Shown in pieces: positions 1 through 48,598 of a stretch of DNA of 64,000 nt (the first letter of the stretch is position 1; every line of letters starts with the position of its first letter). The notes under the pieces are model-generated. The model ran no database searches and had not been told where the DNA came from. It saw nothing but the letters and a program-made list of their open reading frames with translations. The DNA lies in contig OZ022242.1 of NCBI GenBank assembly GCA_963978895.1, positions 30,273,806-30,337,805 on the forward strand, read 5' to 3'. This DNA comes from Erpobdella octoculata (taxonomy: Eukaryota > Annelida > Clitellata > Hirudinida > Erpobdellidae). A program made the translations under genes and the position numbers.

Positions 1-1268
1 AATTAGACATCTGAACAAACTAAATTCGACTGAGGATTTCAAATTGCTGTCATTGGAAAGGCAAATAGCGGAAAAGGCAAGTTAACTGCGTTTTTCCTTT
101 ATTCGTTTGTCCAAAGCAAATTCCATCTGTGTGGCCGGATGAAAACCTTGGGAGTGAAGATTTTTCAGTGCAAAACTAACAATTGCTTCTGCATTGACTA
201 AAGTGCATTTGTTTTTTGAAAGAGTTTTGACCACAAGCTCCAAATGTTTTAGTGCCAAACATTTTTTTCAGGGTTTGTAAATCATTTTCTGAGAAAGGAA
301 GCTCTTGTTCTAAAAGAGTCATTGTTTTTCAATGAACTTTTCAACTCTAAAAACTTTTTTAACATTGCAACTAAAGAATTCTACCTGGTTTTGATTTCAA
401 AGAGAAAACACAGTTCCTTTCTTAGATCTTTTTTTTACTATTTTTTGAAATTAGTCAAATTATTACTGGACTTTTTCAAAAACGTTTCGCAACATCTCGC
501 ACTTTTTGGATAACGCAATTAAAAAAATCGTTTGCCATCTTAGCATCAACGTCAATATCATCACCGTCGACGATTTTCACAGGTTGTCATTGCTTAAATC
601 ACCAGTTTCTTCGAATTCTTGCAATGGAAGTGACGTTAGTTTTTTGTTATAGAGAGCATCACAAACAGCTGAATAAACTCCACATGCGTAGCAAAGCTGT
701 TTCGTACTACGTATGTATGTACTTATGTATGTGTGTATCTGTGAGGTGCCGTAGCACAGTGGTGAAAGTAGTTATGTTATGCTTTGCTGATGGTAATTGC
801 AGCTTATTAAATTAAAATATTTGTTGATTCCTAGGTATGTGAGGGCTGAAGAGATCTTAATAAAAAATTTTAATGTTCCTGGAGGTATTCCAAGTTGTGG
901 CAGTTTATTTTTTCTGGCAAACCAACGCATTTCGTTTTCCATTAAACTTACCGATGAAAACATGACGGCTTAAGCTGTGCTGTAGCGTAATGCAAAAAAA
1001 AATTGTAATCATGCTGAGCATGGGGTTGTCGTTGACGTTGATCTGTTCTTTTTGTTTCGCTCGTTCAGTTATGTCTCAACTTTATTAATTTAATTGCGAA
1101 CCTTTAATGCATTGGTTCCGTTCTGCGATGTGCGATCTTCTGCATGGATTATTTTGATGAACTAAATCAGATCGCTTGCACTGAAAAAATAATGAATTTA
1201 TTAATTAATGCTGCAATAATGTTGCAAAAAACCACTTATATTTCTCTACAGGTTATTTTTATTTTATA
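1..1268. other. AT-rich non-coding sequence
   Basis: No exon, domain or RNA gene is recognisable on either strand. Short open frames here are AT-rich and resemble no known family. If gene A extends to the left, this would be part of its intron 14, because the exon that should precede its first visible exon is not found anywhere in positions 1-2,488. Confidence 0.4.
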
Positions 1269-1629
1269 CTAGTGAGGTTACCCGGCTTTGCTCAGGGTTT
1301 TTAAAGATTTTTTTATCGCTTTTCTCTTGCTCCCGCTTGCTTGCCCGCTTTCTCTCCCTTTTCCGCTTGCTCTTCTCTTGTTCCAGCTCATTTTCCAATT
1401 CCCGCTTCCGTTTCCGCTTGCTCTCTTGTTCAAGCTCATTTTCCCATTTTTGCTTCCGTTTCCGCTTGCTAATCTGTTCCGCTCGCTTTGTGGCCAATCT
1501 CATTTTTTTCAGAAAAATCTTCCTCTATTGACTCTCAATGTCGTGTGAAAATATCATTACGATCGGATGAATGGTGTAGCAATGCATAAAAAACACACAC
1601 ACACGCAGACATTTATTTATATATATATA

Positions 1630-1674
<45 letters not shown>
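1269..1674 (-). mobile_element. Non-autonomous Helitron-like element with TA tail
   Basis: The left edge reads A|CTAG followed by a GC-rich run (TGAGGTTACCCGGCTTTGC). In reverse complement this gives a degenerate hairpin then CTAG-T, the form of a Helitron 3' end. Inside is a pyrimidine-rich minisatellite of CGCTTGCTCTCCC-like units (about 1,325-1,500), then the block GTAGCAATGCATAAA shared with the element near 24.9 kb, then (TA)n at about 1,617-1,673. No Rep/helicase coding is present. The Helitron call rests on end structure alone. Confidence 0.55.
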
Positions 1675-1678
<4 letters not shown>

Positions 1679-2488
1679 AAGGGCACAAGAAAAACGTTGT
1701 TTTTTTAATGTATTTTTTATGATGTAAAATTTTTTTCTACTTTTTCGTTTTTGATGGCTGAAATTTTGTAAGCAATTGAGTTTTTTTCGCTAGGTGGCAA
1801 TATGGAATTCGTGGAAAGACAAAATCTCAAACAAACAAACAGACAACTAAGTGACCTAATAAAAACGTTGTAAAAAGTTGCCCCTTTCACTGAGAGCTGG
1901 AGACCCTCATGTAAGTAACTAATTATTACATTAGAAAACGGTTTTCTATCGACGTGTGACACACGTAAAAGTTTGATCTCAAGTCTTTGCCCTCTGATCC
2001 TTTTTACGTTTTTGAAATAGATTAGTATTTAGAATGTTTTCCTCCAAAGAATACAAATTCTGAAATTTGTGGTTTAAAAAAAACAAAACAAAATTAGGGT
2101 TGTCAAAATTATTTACAATGGTTCTCATACGATTGGAAAATAAAAAAAAAATTTTCTTGCGGCATTTGTGTAGCTATAAATTGACTGTTCGTTCGTAATT
2201 TTTTTGGTAGAAAAAAGCTGTAAAAAAATGATCAGATGACTGAAATTCAAAACAAAAACTTAGAGCAAACATTCTCAAGTTAAAAACCTGGAAGCAAAAA
2301 CCAGCGACAAAATTTTAGAATACTCCTGAAAAATTTGAAACTATTTTGTAATTTTGACCAAGGAGGAAATTTAGACAACACATTTTTAACTAATAATTTT
2401 CTGGTCTTAATTTTAATAACTATATTTATACTACCACATTTATAAACTTATTTTATTTATGTGTATAGTCAACACTGTTTGATTTCAG
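1675..2488. other. AT-rich non-coding sequence
   Basis: Nothing recognisable was found. The segment ends at the 3' splice acceptor (GATTTCAG) of the first visible exon of gene A. Confidence 0.4.
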
Positions 2489-12100
<9,612 letters not shown>

Positions 12101-14396
12101 TTATGCGAAATTTATGATAAATATCAGTTCATATATTATATTACAGGAATATTTGAAAACAGCTATTTGTCCTAACATTTTTGAAAAACTTGAGTAGTTT
12201 TTATATTAATTGTTGTTAAAACAGAATTTTTAATTAAAAATTGATTTGACAATGCTAACTAAAAGGGTTTAAAACTGATAACAAGTGATCATAAAATATA
12301 TTTAAAAACTGCTTTATTTTATTACAACTAACAACTGAGAAAATAGAATAAAATTAATAAAATCTTGATTTCAATTTGTTGGTTTATGGATAAAAAAGCC
12401 TCTGATCAGGACCGGATTAAAACAAAATGGAGCCTGATGCTGCAGTGCAAAAGGCCTATTTTTTCTCGGCAATGAGTCAACGGAGTCAATCGGTTACAAA
12501 ATGAGCGGAGCGGGAGAACAAGCAGAAACGGCAACTGGAAAATAAACGAGAACAAGAACGCGAAAAGAAGCAGGAACGGAAAAGCGACCGAAAGAAAAAA
12601 AATCAAATAATAAAGGGAAAGCGACCGGGAGAGCAAGCGGGAGCGGGAAAGCAACCAGGAGCGGGAAGCGACCGTCAGCGGGAGAGCTGCCGGAAACGAG
12701 AAAGCAAGCTGGAATGGGAAAGCGACCGAAAGAAAAAAAGCGAGCAGGAAAAGGAAAGGGAGCGGGACCGGTAGAGCAAGCGAGAGAGTACGCGGGAAAG
12801 GAAACGTGCGCAAAAGATTATATAAGGTGAATGAGTCACCTCAAAAGTTTTATCAGTATTTTTAAATAGTTTATTTAATTTGATTTTTATTTTATAGTGT
12901 TTGGTTCTATTTAGCAATGGTTATTTTTAGTAGCTATATAAATAGCCGATAAAGTTTCCCTCGAGGAAAATGTTGAAATTACCTCCTTAGAGAGGTTCTC
13001 ATAGGTATTTTTACCAATAATTTCAAAAATCTTATACTTTTAAAAGACAAATTAAAAATGAAAAATTATTACCAATGTATTCGCTCCTGAAAAATTTGGC
13101 TGGTGCAAGCATTTTATTATTACAGCGGATATTCGACTCGGCCATAAAAAAATTTAGCGGCCGCCTGTGTAAGTATAAGTAAAAAACAATTCGGCGCGGC
13201 GGCGCATGGCTGATCACGGCACCGGAGCACGGGTCTAGTGGGTGATGCATGGTCATCTATCTAAAATAAAAAACCCTGATTTAACAACATGTTGTCGATA
13301 AAGTCCTGTAAATAAATAGTGTTTGAATACTTCTTATTTGCTTCCTTTCATGATTCTAGCTGTGATTTTTGTTTGTTGAAAAATGGCATCCTACAATTGT
13401 ACATATATCTAAATAATGTAATATCTAATTAAAAAATGCAAGTCAAGCCTGATAAAAGTAGCATATATTTAATGGTTTTTTTTTCAAAAAACAGCTGGAT
13501 ATAATAAACTCTTATTGAAATTATCTTTGTCTAATCTTTTGGCGGCGTCTCATCTTGGATGTCTCATTTTAGGAATACGTTTATCATTGCATTTGACACG
13601 CCATGGTGTAGGCAATAATGTACATTAGCACTTGAAAAAATTACCAATAAAATCAGTAAATAACAGGCAACAAAAGTGCTATTTTAGATTTTTCTTAACT
13701 CTCAAACACAAAGAGCAATTTATGTTCACCTTAAATTTTGAAATCCGACAAAATAGTACCAAATTTTTATAATAACTTTTAAAAATACTATTCTTGTATT
13801 TTCTACCCGAAAAAAAGAGGATGCAGCAGATAATGTAGAAGCTATAATCAAAAATGAGATTTGAGTTTAAACCAGAACCATCGGAATTTTATAGGCTCAG
13901 TATCATCTTATGAACCGTCTCATCTTAAGCAACTCTCCTTAATTTTCAATGATCGCTTAAGCGTTTTCAATGGCTGTTTCATTTTAAACTTTTAATAAAC
14001 TGAGACTTTCTATTTACACTTTGATGTGATTTGATTAAAACTCTGAGCTAATCCTTATTAAAATCAGACAAGCCTTATATGCTTCCGGTGCTTCTCAATG
14101 CTTAAAACATTTTTATTTAACTTTCATTGAAACAGATTATACTTTTTAAATAAATTATAAGCACCTACTGTTTGGTTCAAATGCTGTTTTCATTGCAACA
14201 TGAAGATCAAGCTCACTACGTTAAATTTAAAGATATTGATATTGTCATGCACTAATATGAATAGGACACATCTATTATAATATAAGAATGCAACCTCAGC
14301 TGTGTTGAAATAGTCTTAAAATCAATACTAGCTACCTCAATAATGAACAATTGCTGTTGTTGCACAAATTAAATTAGTTAACAAGTTTCTTCTCAA
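12101..14396. other. Intergenic region between genes A and B
   Basis: It contains the 3' UTR of gene A, with polyadenylation-type AATAAA motifs near 12,345-12,360, and presumably the gene B promoter. A purine-rich minisatellite lies at about 12,490-12,800. A short GC-richer stretch (about 13,155-13,240, GGCGCGGCGGCGCATGG) is of unknown meaning. No TATA box or other promoter element can be assigned with confidence upstream of the gene B start, and no coding sequence was recognised. Confidence 0.5.
12490..12800 (-). repeat. Purine-rich minisatellite of the Helitron-like family
   Basis: Tandem variants of GGGAGAGCAAGCGGGAGCGG and GAAAGCGACCGGGA. The reverse complement is the same CGCTTGCTCTCCC unit seen in the elements at 1.3, 7.6, 44.4 and 61.1 kb. 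The CTAG end is not visible here, so this is probably an internal fragment. Confidence 0.6.
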
Positions 14397-40770
<26,374 letters not shown>

Positions 40771-42125
40771 TTGCACTAAATGTATGTTAAAAAACAATTT
40801 CTAAACATAACTAATGTAAAATATGTTTTTTTAATTGTTATTTAACCGATTAAAACTTTTAACATGCTTGCATTACAGAACCGATAAAAAATTCTTTTGC
40901 AAATCCTTGTTTTTTTCAATTTTTTCAAATGTTTTTATTTAATTTCACTTGTTTATTGTCACAGACCAAATCAAAATTGTTTTAGATGCGCTATTTTAAA
41001 ATCAAAAGTTTTCCGGTTCGAGTCTCAGTAAAACCGTTTTTGTATTTTTACAAACTTTCTCTGTACGCAAATCTTGCAAGAAAAATTTAACTATCATTTT
41101 GACTAGCTAGGAAGCTGAAACTTTCAACATAGTTTTATATTGAATGACAATACATAATTAAATTAAAAAAACAAACTTAATTTGAACATCTTTCGTATTT
41201 CTAAATCGAGTGTATTTGAAATTAAAGTTTGTGTTGAAAAACTCGTTTTTCCTTTACTTGTTTTATATTTTTCCGTAGGGCATTAACATGAAATTTAATT
41301 ATTTTAATACTTGTAACCTGTAATAAAATTAAAACGTTTGTTAAATATTTTTTATTACCGTTTGTTTGCATGTTTGCTTGATTGTTAAAAAACTAATTTT
41401 ACTTTTCTGTTTAAAAAATGGTAGTTTTTATTTCTCACAAACCAATTCCAAAATATGAATGATTTGAAAATAACCTGTTTTTCGGAATCCGTAATTTAAA
41501 GCTTATTTGTCATAATGACGTATCACATTTTTTTCAATCCCAGTCCAACAGAGACAAAAAGAAAATGTTTGCAAATTGCTGATTGGTTAACACTTTATTC
41601 GCCAATCTATCGAAAAAGTGTTACAACCGCCATTGTAAAACAAGTAAAGAAAAAAACGAGTTTTTCCACACAAACTTATATTTCAGATACACTCCATTTA
41701 GAAATACGGAATTATGTATTGTCATCTAATTTAAAGCTATGCTGAACGTTTCAGCTTCCTAGCTAGTCAAAAAGCTAGTTAAATTTTACTTGTAAGATTT
41801 GCGTACAGGGAAAACCACACACACACACACACACAAACAGAAATTGTAACCTAAATAAAAATTTGTAAAAAAATATTTAAAATTTTTTTTTTTTTTTTTA
41901 AATTCTTTTATTACTTTTGCAAAATGCTAGGAAGGAATAGTTAATTAATTACAATTGTTTATCGCTGTAAAATTTAGAGAAGACGATTTTGGGATTCCAA
42001 ACACGTAGTTAGTAAAAGCATTTAAAAAACAGAACTTTCCAACAAATTTTATCCAAATCTAATGAATTGTCGTGTTTTTTGGTCAAAATGAAAATTAATT
42101 AACATGAGGAGTTACTTCATTTAGA
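40771..42125. other. 3' flank of gene B with R1 foldback
   Basis: It contains the gene B 3' UTR region and an inverted pair of R1 repeats (about 41,030-41,260 and 41,640-41,885). The interior has a 76-codon open frame (41,515-41,745) that is partly R1 sequence and not a gene. A (CA)n run is at about 41,816-41,835, and poly-T at about 41,884-41,899. Confidence 0.6.
41030..41885. repeat. R1 inverted pair (foldback-like)
   Basis: The left arm (TCTCTGTACGCAAATCTTGC, then GACTAGCTAGGAAGCTGAAA, then AAAAACTCGTTTTTCCTTTAC) recurs inverted in the right arm (GTAAAGAAAAAAACGAGTTT, then TTTCAGCTTCCTAGCTAGTC, then AAGATTTGCGTACAGGG). Arms are about 230-250 bp and the spacer about 380 bp. The same arrangement is in copy C at about 58,460-59,300. 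Confidence 0.8.
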
Positions 42126-42325
42126 NNNNNNNNNNNNNNNNNNNNNNNNNNNNNNNNNNNNNNNNNNNNNNNNNNNNNNNNNNNNNNNNNNNNNNNNNNN
42201 NNNNNNNNNNNNNNNNNNNNNNNNNNNNNNNNNNNNNNNNNNNNNNNNNNNNNNNNNNNNNNNNNNNNNNNNNNNNNNNNNNNNNNNNNNNNNNNNNNNN
42301 NNNNNNNNNNNNNNNNNNNNNNNNN
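42126..42325. other. Assembly gap (200 N)
   Basis: An exactly 200-base run of N, likely a placeholder. The sequence to its left is the end of duplicated copy 1. The sequence to its right (CGTCAACGATGTGAAATG) does not match what follows the same point in copy C (TGCAAATGATATCATTAAAC). Confidence 1.
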
Positions 42326-43080
42326 CGTCAACGATGTGAAATGACTGGTGGCTGGAGCATGAAGGGGTCACCAAGTTTCACCTTGCCTGAGCCGGAGATC
42401 TGTGCCTAGATTGTGGCTGGTGGGTTTGAAATGAAACACATGAGTGACATGGCTCTCTCCCTTCCTAAGAACCTAACAAGTTTGACGCTGCAGAACAACT
42501 AAATGGAATGACGCAGCAGATATACAACTAGACTGTGGACGATATCCTGATGGAAGGAAGGAAACTACTGTTTTTCTTGCATCTTACGCAAACTTTGAGA
42601 GAGAGTTAGTCTAGCATGAATATACTGTATCTTCCTCTTCGGCGCCCCCCCCAAGATGGCGCCCGGGGCAGCTCGCCTCCCCTGCCCCCCCCCTAGCTAC
42701 GCCCCTGTACACAGGTGTTCCTGTCGCCATGATACTGGACACTTTTATGACGTCTACATAAAATCACGATTTCAGGATCGCACTCATTCTTCTCCACAGC
42801 AGGTGTTCTCAGTAGCTTTAAGTTACAAAGATAACGCTAAAGAAAATCTACATCTAATAAAGAAATAATTATATTAGTAACACAAATGTAATAGCGCAAA
42901 CAAATCCAATAAAGAAATTCTTTTAATTTTTCGGACGATTACATTTTTATTTATTTCGAAGTACACTGATATATTTTTTGTCTAGAAGACATTCAACTAA
43001 TATCTATGCATTCAGCGGTTTAAGGAAAAATTGTATTATGCAAATTAATTTTCTATTGTAAAAAAATATCTACGATGAAT
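42326..43080. other. Sequence after the gap, no gene recognised
   Basis: It includes a C-rich stretch (about 42,640-42,705, ending CTAGCTACGCCCCTG) of the kind seen at the ends of old transposon copies. No coding is supported. Confidence 0.4.
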
Positions 43081-43300
43081 GTTTCCACGACGAATTATCT
43101 CACGATGAATTGTCTCACGATGAATTGTCTTCACAATAAATTGTTTTCACGATGAAATGTCTCACGATGAATTGTCCACGATGAACTTTTCACGATGAAT
43201 TGTCTTCACGATGAATTGTCTCACGATGAAATGTCCCACGATGAATTGTCCACGATGAATCGTCTCACGATGAATTGTTTCACGATGAATTTGCCGTAAA
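43080..43300 (+). repeat. Minisatellite (CACGATGAATTGTCT)n
   Basis: About 14 units of 13-17 bp around the core ACGATGAATTGTC. The same core in reverse complement forms the array at 62,421-62,590. Confidence 0.9.
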
Positions 43301-43304
43301 CCAT

Positions 43305-44800
43305 TGCTTTCTGGTATCCTATCAAAAGAGCGAAAACAAAAGGGCGAAAACAAAAGAGCGAAGCTAAAAAAGGCGAATGCTAAAAAGAGCAAACACTAAT
43401 AAGAGCGAAAATAAAAAGGGCGAAACTAAAAAGACCGCACAATAAAAAAGGCGAACATCAAAAAGGCGAAAACATAAAATCTTAAAATTTAAAATTTAGC
43501 CCACGCTAGGACACAAACAAATTTTTTTTCTTCTGCTATATCGCATTCTCTCTCTCTTCATGTCTCTCTTTCCTTTCTTCCATTTGTGTTTTTCTTATCT
43601 CCTTTTCCCAAGATGATGATGAAATTGTGGCGGGGTGTTCTAAATGTTTAGTAGATATTATAACAGTTAATCTTTTTTAACCCCCCTCTTTCTCTTTTTC
43701 TCTTCTATCTCTTTTTTTTCTTCTCTCTTTTTCTTTCATAGCTTCCTATGAAAATTCCCTCAGGCGAATGTTGCAAACACATTAATAAAACATTAATGCG
43801 AGATGCCATGGTCACGGTCGGGAAACTTCCTACCTAATTACCATTCAAACTTGAGTTTCAAGATATGTTATTTTGGTACCAAGTTGGTTATAGAAAAATT
43901 TGCTTACGTAAAAAAGAATATAGTTTCACAGCTTCTGTGCAAAAAGTGATAAGCAAATTATACCCAGCAGTATAGAGCTATAAACAAAAAATAATATTAT
44001 AAACTTCATTGTCAAATTAAAATTTAGTTAAAATATTTCTAGACATTTTAGCTGGGAACAATTTGATTGCGGACATTTTATAAAGCGTTAAAAAGTTGAA
44101 AAATATACGCAATTAAAATATACGTTTTATCAAGAATTTTTTGATCATGGAACCAAAAGAAAGACAGAGAAAACTTTATTTGTTTACGTGCGTGCGTGAA
44201 TGAGAGAGAAAGAGAAAGTAGAAAAAGGAGAGAGAAAAAAAGAGTAAGATTGTGATATGGCAAAAGAGAAACTTAATTTGTGCACGCGTGTGTGTGTGCA
44301 TGTGTGTGAGTGTGTGTGATAGATAGAGAAACCCGGCAATGGCGAATATTTCAAATGGTTAAATTTTAAATTACTAGCAAAGTTGCACGGAGTTTTTAGA
44401 GGTTTTTCCATCGCCTTTTCTTTCATTCCGTTTTTTTTTCTTTTCCCGTTTGCTCTCCCGTTCTCGCTCAAACGTCCGCCTTTACTTGCTCTCCCGTTCC
44501 CGCTTATTCTCTCACTCGCTTGCCCCATCTCGCTCGCTTTTCCACTCCCGCTTCTTCTTTATTCCTTTGGTCATTTTATTTATAGATAACATTTCATATA
44601 ATTAATAAAAACTTATTTTCGCCTTTTTGACGTTCGCTTTTTTTATTTTGCGCTCTTTTTAGTTTCGCCCTTTTCATTTTCGCTCTTATTATCGTGCGCT
44701 CTTTTTAGCATTCGACCTTTTTAGTTTCGCTCTTTTGTGTTCGCCCTTTTGTTTTCGCTCTTATGTTTTCGCCCTTTTGATAGTAAACCGGTTACCCTGT
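43305..44800. repeat. Foldback structure with GCGAAAACAAAAG arms
   Basis: The left arm (about 43,318-43,470) is a tandem of AAAAGAGCGAAAACAAAAGG variants. The right arm (about 44,615-44,785) is the reverse complement (TTTTCGCCCTTTTGATAG). Just outside each array a related GTAAACC motif occurs. The spacer holds pyrimidine-rich sequence, (GT)n and a Helitron-like 3' end at 44,374. No transposase lies inside; the MULE gene starts immediately to the right. Confidence 0.65.
44374..44585 (-). mobile_element. Helitron-like 3' end with pyrimidine minisatellite
   Basis: A|CTAGCAAAGTTGCACGGAG, then TTTTTAGAGGTTTTTCCATC and CTCCCGTTCTCGCTCAAACG-type units. It has the same layout as the 1.3- and 7.6-kb elements. 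The terminal hairpin is degenerate. Confidence 0.5.
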
Positions 44801-47668
44801 ATTCCTTCTAACGACGAGGATAACATAAATGATGATACTTCTGACTCGTCCTCTGACACAAATACTTTGGCTGTTGAGGCTGCTCCTGACGAATCTCATT
44901 GTAATGTATCTGAGGAAATTCTTGTCTCTTCTAATATAACACAGCGAAAGCGCAAAAATTGATTTCCAATAGTATAAATTTTATATTCTTTTGATTTGAT
45001 AGGTAGAGTGTTTTTTCGTTTTTTCTTTTGTTAGTGTGCTAATTCTTTGATAATTTCGGTTCTTTCTGTTTGTTTACTTTTCTCGTTTTACTTTTGACCC
45101 TGAGGATGGCTGACATAGCTGAAACGGTCCGTCGGTCTGACAATAAAAGTTTAATGGAAAAGTTTTTGGCTAATTGTAGTCTCGAACAGAGAGTTTTGTA
45201 CCGAAAGGTCGAGAATTTGGCTCGAAAAGTTGTTTCTGCCAAATGGCGAGTTGTGTTTCTTGGAGCGTGTCTCAATAAAGATAAGTATATATATATATGT
45301 GTGTGTGTAGATGTCAAGACAGTTCTGGTGGACAAAGATCCAGCTGAAATAAATGCTGTACGGAATGTTTTACCTGGTGCCAATATTCTTTTATGCCGTT
45401 TCCATATAATGAAAGCCCTGATATAGAAGAATTACGGAAGCTGGTGACTGATAAAGATGTAGCAGCTAGTGTGTACAAGGTATTGAGTCTTTTCTTTTAT
45501 TATACAACAATGTTTAATTTGTTTTGTCATGAAAGAAATTTTATGGATTGTTTACGATTTTTATTTTTTCCAGAAGCTGGAACAGATGGTATATACTCGA
45601 ACTGAGAAGAAATTTATTAAAGCACTTGATAACATTGAATCGAGTGAGTTCAAAGAATACCTTCAGACCAACTGGTTAACAGACACAATGAAGCCCATGT
45701 TTGCGGGCTATGCTCGTGCCAGTTTACACCACTTGGATAATCATACGACAAACAAGTTAGAAAGGTACAAAATATTAGTTTTTTTGTGTGATGGCAATCG
45801 ACTGATCTAATATACAAATTTATAAAAGCAAGTTATTTGCCAAACTTTATTCAAATTTTTTATTTTTTAGACTTCACAGTACATTCAAGATGGTATTTTT
45901 ATCATCCCAAATAACGGTTGCCAACTTAATAAAACGAACGCTTCAAATATCATCTGTTCGTTCTATTGGATCATCGCACCGTAGCTTTGACTCTCGTTTG
46001 AAGAAGCCGACTTCAATCCATCCCCTCCTCAAAGATTTGTTAGGCTCCATATCATCATACGCCATTAACTTGTTAACTGAGGAGGTGTTGCGATATGAAA
46101 AACGTTCGGCTTCCTACGTTATTGAAGTACATAGTAGATTTAACAGTTTGCCATATTTTTAATTATTTGTTATTAATCTTTTATTTATCTCTATATTCAG
46201 ATGACTGAAGATGGCTACAGTGTTGGGGAACACCATGTTCGTGTGTTCGTGCTACACAAAGACAGTCTACGGTATCCCGTGTCGCCATCTTATTGCTATA
46301 ATAAAAAAAGATGGGAAAACTGTGTCACCCCTGCTATTCGATAAAAGATGGATTTGTGATGATAAGAGCACTGAGCCAGCAACAACCATGTCATCACTCT
46401 TAATTTCTTCATTGCCAGCAAAACCTCATATTGCTACGGAGGGTTCACGCTACAAAACGGCCATGTCAATGCTTACACCAATTGCTTCTCGTTTAGCTGA
46501 ACTACCTCCTACGCGGTTTTCCAAAGCACTGAGGTTCCTTGGACAAATTGAGAACCTCGTCAGTAGTGGAATGTGGGAGTCTGCTTTTGGTAAATCATTT
46601 TTATTTTTTTGAAACATTTAAATAGTCAATGTACTTAATAACTCTAGGTTTACTATAATGTTGGCTCAAAACTAAATGTTACATTTGTTTGCAGTTGACA
46701 ATGAAGAAACCAACACTGTTGACTCTGATGAATATCTTTTATCTGCTCCAATCCCATCTCCTAGCAGGAGTGACACAGTTTTTCCAGTTCCATCTTCTCC
46801 CACTCCAGTCTCGTCGTCACCAGTTCTACCCTCGACCATCCCAGCCTCCTTGTCACCAGTTCTACCCTCGACCATCCCAGCCTCGTCGCCACCAGTTCTA
46901 CCCTCGACCATCCCAGCCTCCTCGTCACCAGTTCTACCCTCGACCATCCCAGCCTCGTCGCCACCAGTTCTACCCTCGACCATCCCAGCCTCGTCGCCAC
47001 CAGTTCTACCCTCGACCATCCCAGCCTCGTCGCCACCAGTTCTACCCTCGACCATCCCAGCCTCGTCGTCACCAGTTCTACCCTCGACCATCCCAGTCTC
47101 ATTGTCACTTGCACCAGTCCTATCCTCGACCGTCCCAGTCTCATCGTCACTTGCTCCAATCCTATTGTCTCCTGCTCTAGTTCCACCATCAACTTCTGGA
47201 CTGCGTTTGCCAGCTGCGGTAAAAGCACGTGGAAGACCAACTGCCAAACGCAGGAAGTTGTTTCACTGTGACCCCAAAGTTTTTGAAAAATTAAGTTTGA
47301 ATGACCAACTTCGAATTCAATTGGGGTGGTTTTTTTCTTCAACAACTGTGCCCAGAGCCCTATTAGGTGAAGTTGGGATATCTGACTTACTTCATGTATC
47401 TGACTGGGCACCACAAGTTGTTTAAAGAAGAGCAAGAGCTTTTGACCTGAAGGACTGTCTGCCACCAGATGTGTTTAATTTTATAACTGTAAACCTTGGC
47501 TCAGTTAGGACAGATCGATGTTCTATCTGTGCCGGTACGTCTGGTGGGGGATCGTCTACGGTCGTTCGTTGGTGCCAATGTGATAGGTGCATTTCGTGGA
47601 CTCACTATCATTGCGCCAACATTGCAAGAAAGCCGCTTTCTTTATATTTTTGTATTTCTTGTAGATAG
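44790..47668 (+). pseudogene. MULE-type transposase gene with SWIM and PHD zinc fingers
   Basis: Likely exons: an acidic Ser/Asp-rich piece with a basic end QRKRKN (to 44,962, then a stop); about 45,106-45,479; 45,574-45,764; 45,871-46,136; 46,211-46,589; 46,695-47,668. The joins from 45,479 onward are GT/AG and in phase. Key motifs: VKTVLVDKDPAEINAVRNVL and ILLCRFHIMKA (MULE DDE region with a DKD acidic site and CxFH); SWIM finger CSCYTKTVYGIPCRHL; a linker of about eight 12-residue PVLPSTIPASSP repeats; and a PHD finger (CSICAG, CQCDRC, HYHC, CISC). Defects: a frameshift near 45,420, and an in-frame TAA at 47,423-47,425 between linker and PHD. The usual N-terminal part holding the first catalytic Asp is not found. 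AATAAA follows at about 47,675. It may be a decayed transposon, or a host-adopted gene now broken. Confidence 0.7.
46815..47100 (+). repeat. 36-bp coding minisatellite
   Basis: About eight tandem copies of a 36-bp unit (CCAGTTCTACCCTCGACCAT then CCCAGCCTCGTCGCCA) encode PVLPSTIPASSP in the transposase frame. Because the unit is a multiple of three and has few stops, other frames on both strands are also open. Those frames are artefacts. Confidence 0.9.
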
Positions 47669-48044
47669 AAAAAAAATAAATTTTAACAACAAATTCAATG
47701 TGTTTTACTAGATTGATTCTGTTTTATTCTAATTGAGCTGGCTGATTACTGAGCTTGAGATAATCACAGAATAAGAAAAAAGGTTCATTTCAAACTGGAA
47801 TATAGTTCATATATCAGATACCTTGATCTTGTATTAAAACTCAAACATTCCCTAGTTCCGCCATAGACAACTTCATTTTTGCAAAAATATCAATTTGTTT
47901 CTTAAGTCTCCATTCCCCTAAAACTCCAATTCCATCCAGGGGCATGTTCCTCCAGCGTCCCCCCTGCCCTTTGGGGAGTATACAGAAACTTTAGTTTTTT
48001 TATTACCACATGACATTACTAACCTAAAACTCCAATTCCGTCCA

Positions 48045-48330
48045 GAAGCTAATAATACGGCAGTGCGGCTTCACACTAGCAACAAAATCGTCAAAATAAT
48101 TTAAGTGGGCGCACTATCACTAGCACCGACTATTACGGCAGTGCGGCTACGAACTAGCAACAAAATGGTAGAATCTATTGACAGTGTGCGCACTGTAAAA
48201 TAACGTGATTGGCTATTGACAGTGAGCGGTTAAGCACTGCTAATAGGCAATAGGCATTCGTTATTAACAGTGAGCGCACTATATTATAGCACAAAAGGCT
48301 ATTTACAGTGCGCGGCAGCAATACAAATAA
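48045..48330. repeat. GTGCGCAC-type repeat array, part 1
   Basis: Repeated blocks of GGCAGTGCGGCT, AGTGCGCACTGTAAAATAAC and GGCTATTGACAGTGAGCG. The core AGTGCGCGCACT is palindromic. It is part of the same array as 49,180-49,720. Confidence 0.75.
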
Positions 48331-48598
48331 TTTACAAAACAAATTATTTATCTCAATAGAAAATAAATATTCATTTTCATCACATATTATTTCAATCGTC
48401 AAATAACTGGCAAATTCAACATTGTGAAATATTCTATTTTTTTAAGTTGGTCCCCAGCAGGTTGTGGGGGCTTTTTCAACATGTTGCCCCAAGGTTTTGC
48501 CGCAATAACGTCCCTGCCTTCTAGGGAATATTTTACCTCGAAAAAAAATCAAAGAAAAAAAGTTATCGAAGTAAATCTCCGTTCTCCCAAAGTTCCCA

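Noticed and set aside
43080..43300. CRISPR array
   Set aside because: There are no unique spacers of constant length, units vary by a few bases, and the genome is eukaryotic; it is a minisatellite.
46672..47465. Long open frames on the minus strand and in a second plus frame over the MULE linker
   Set aside because: Shadows of the 36-bp coding minisatellite. Only the plus frame continuous with the VDNEETNT exon agrees with the upstream splice phase and the downstream PHD.
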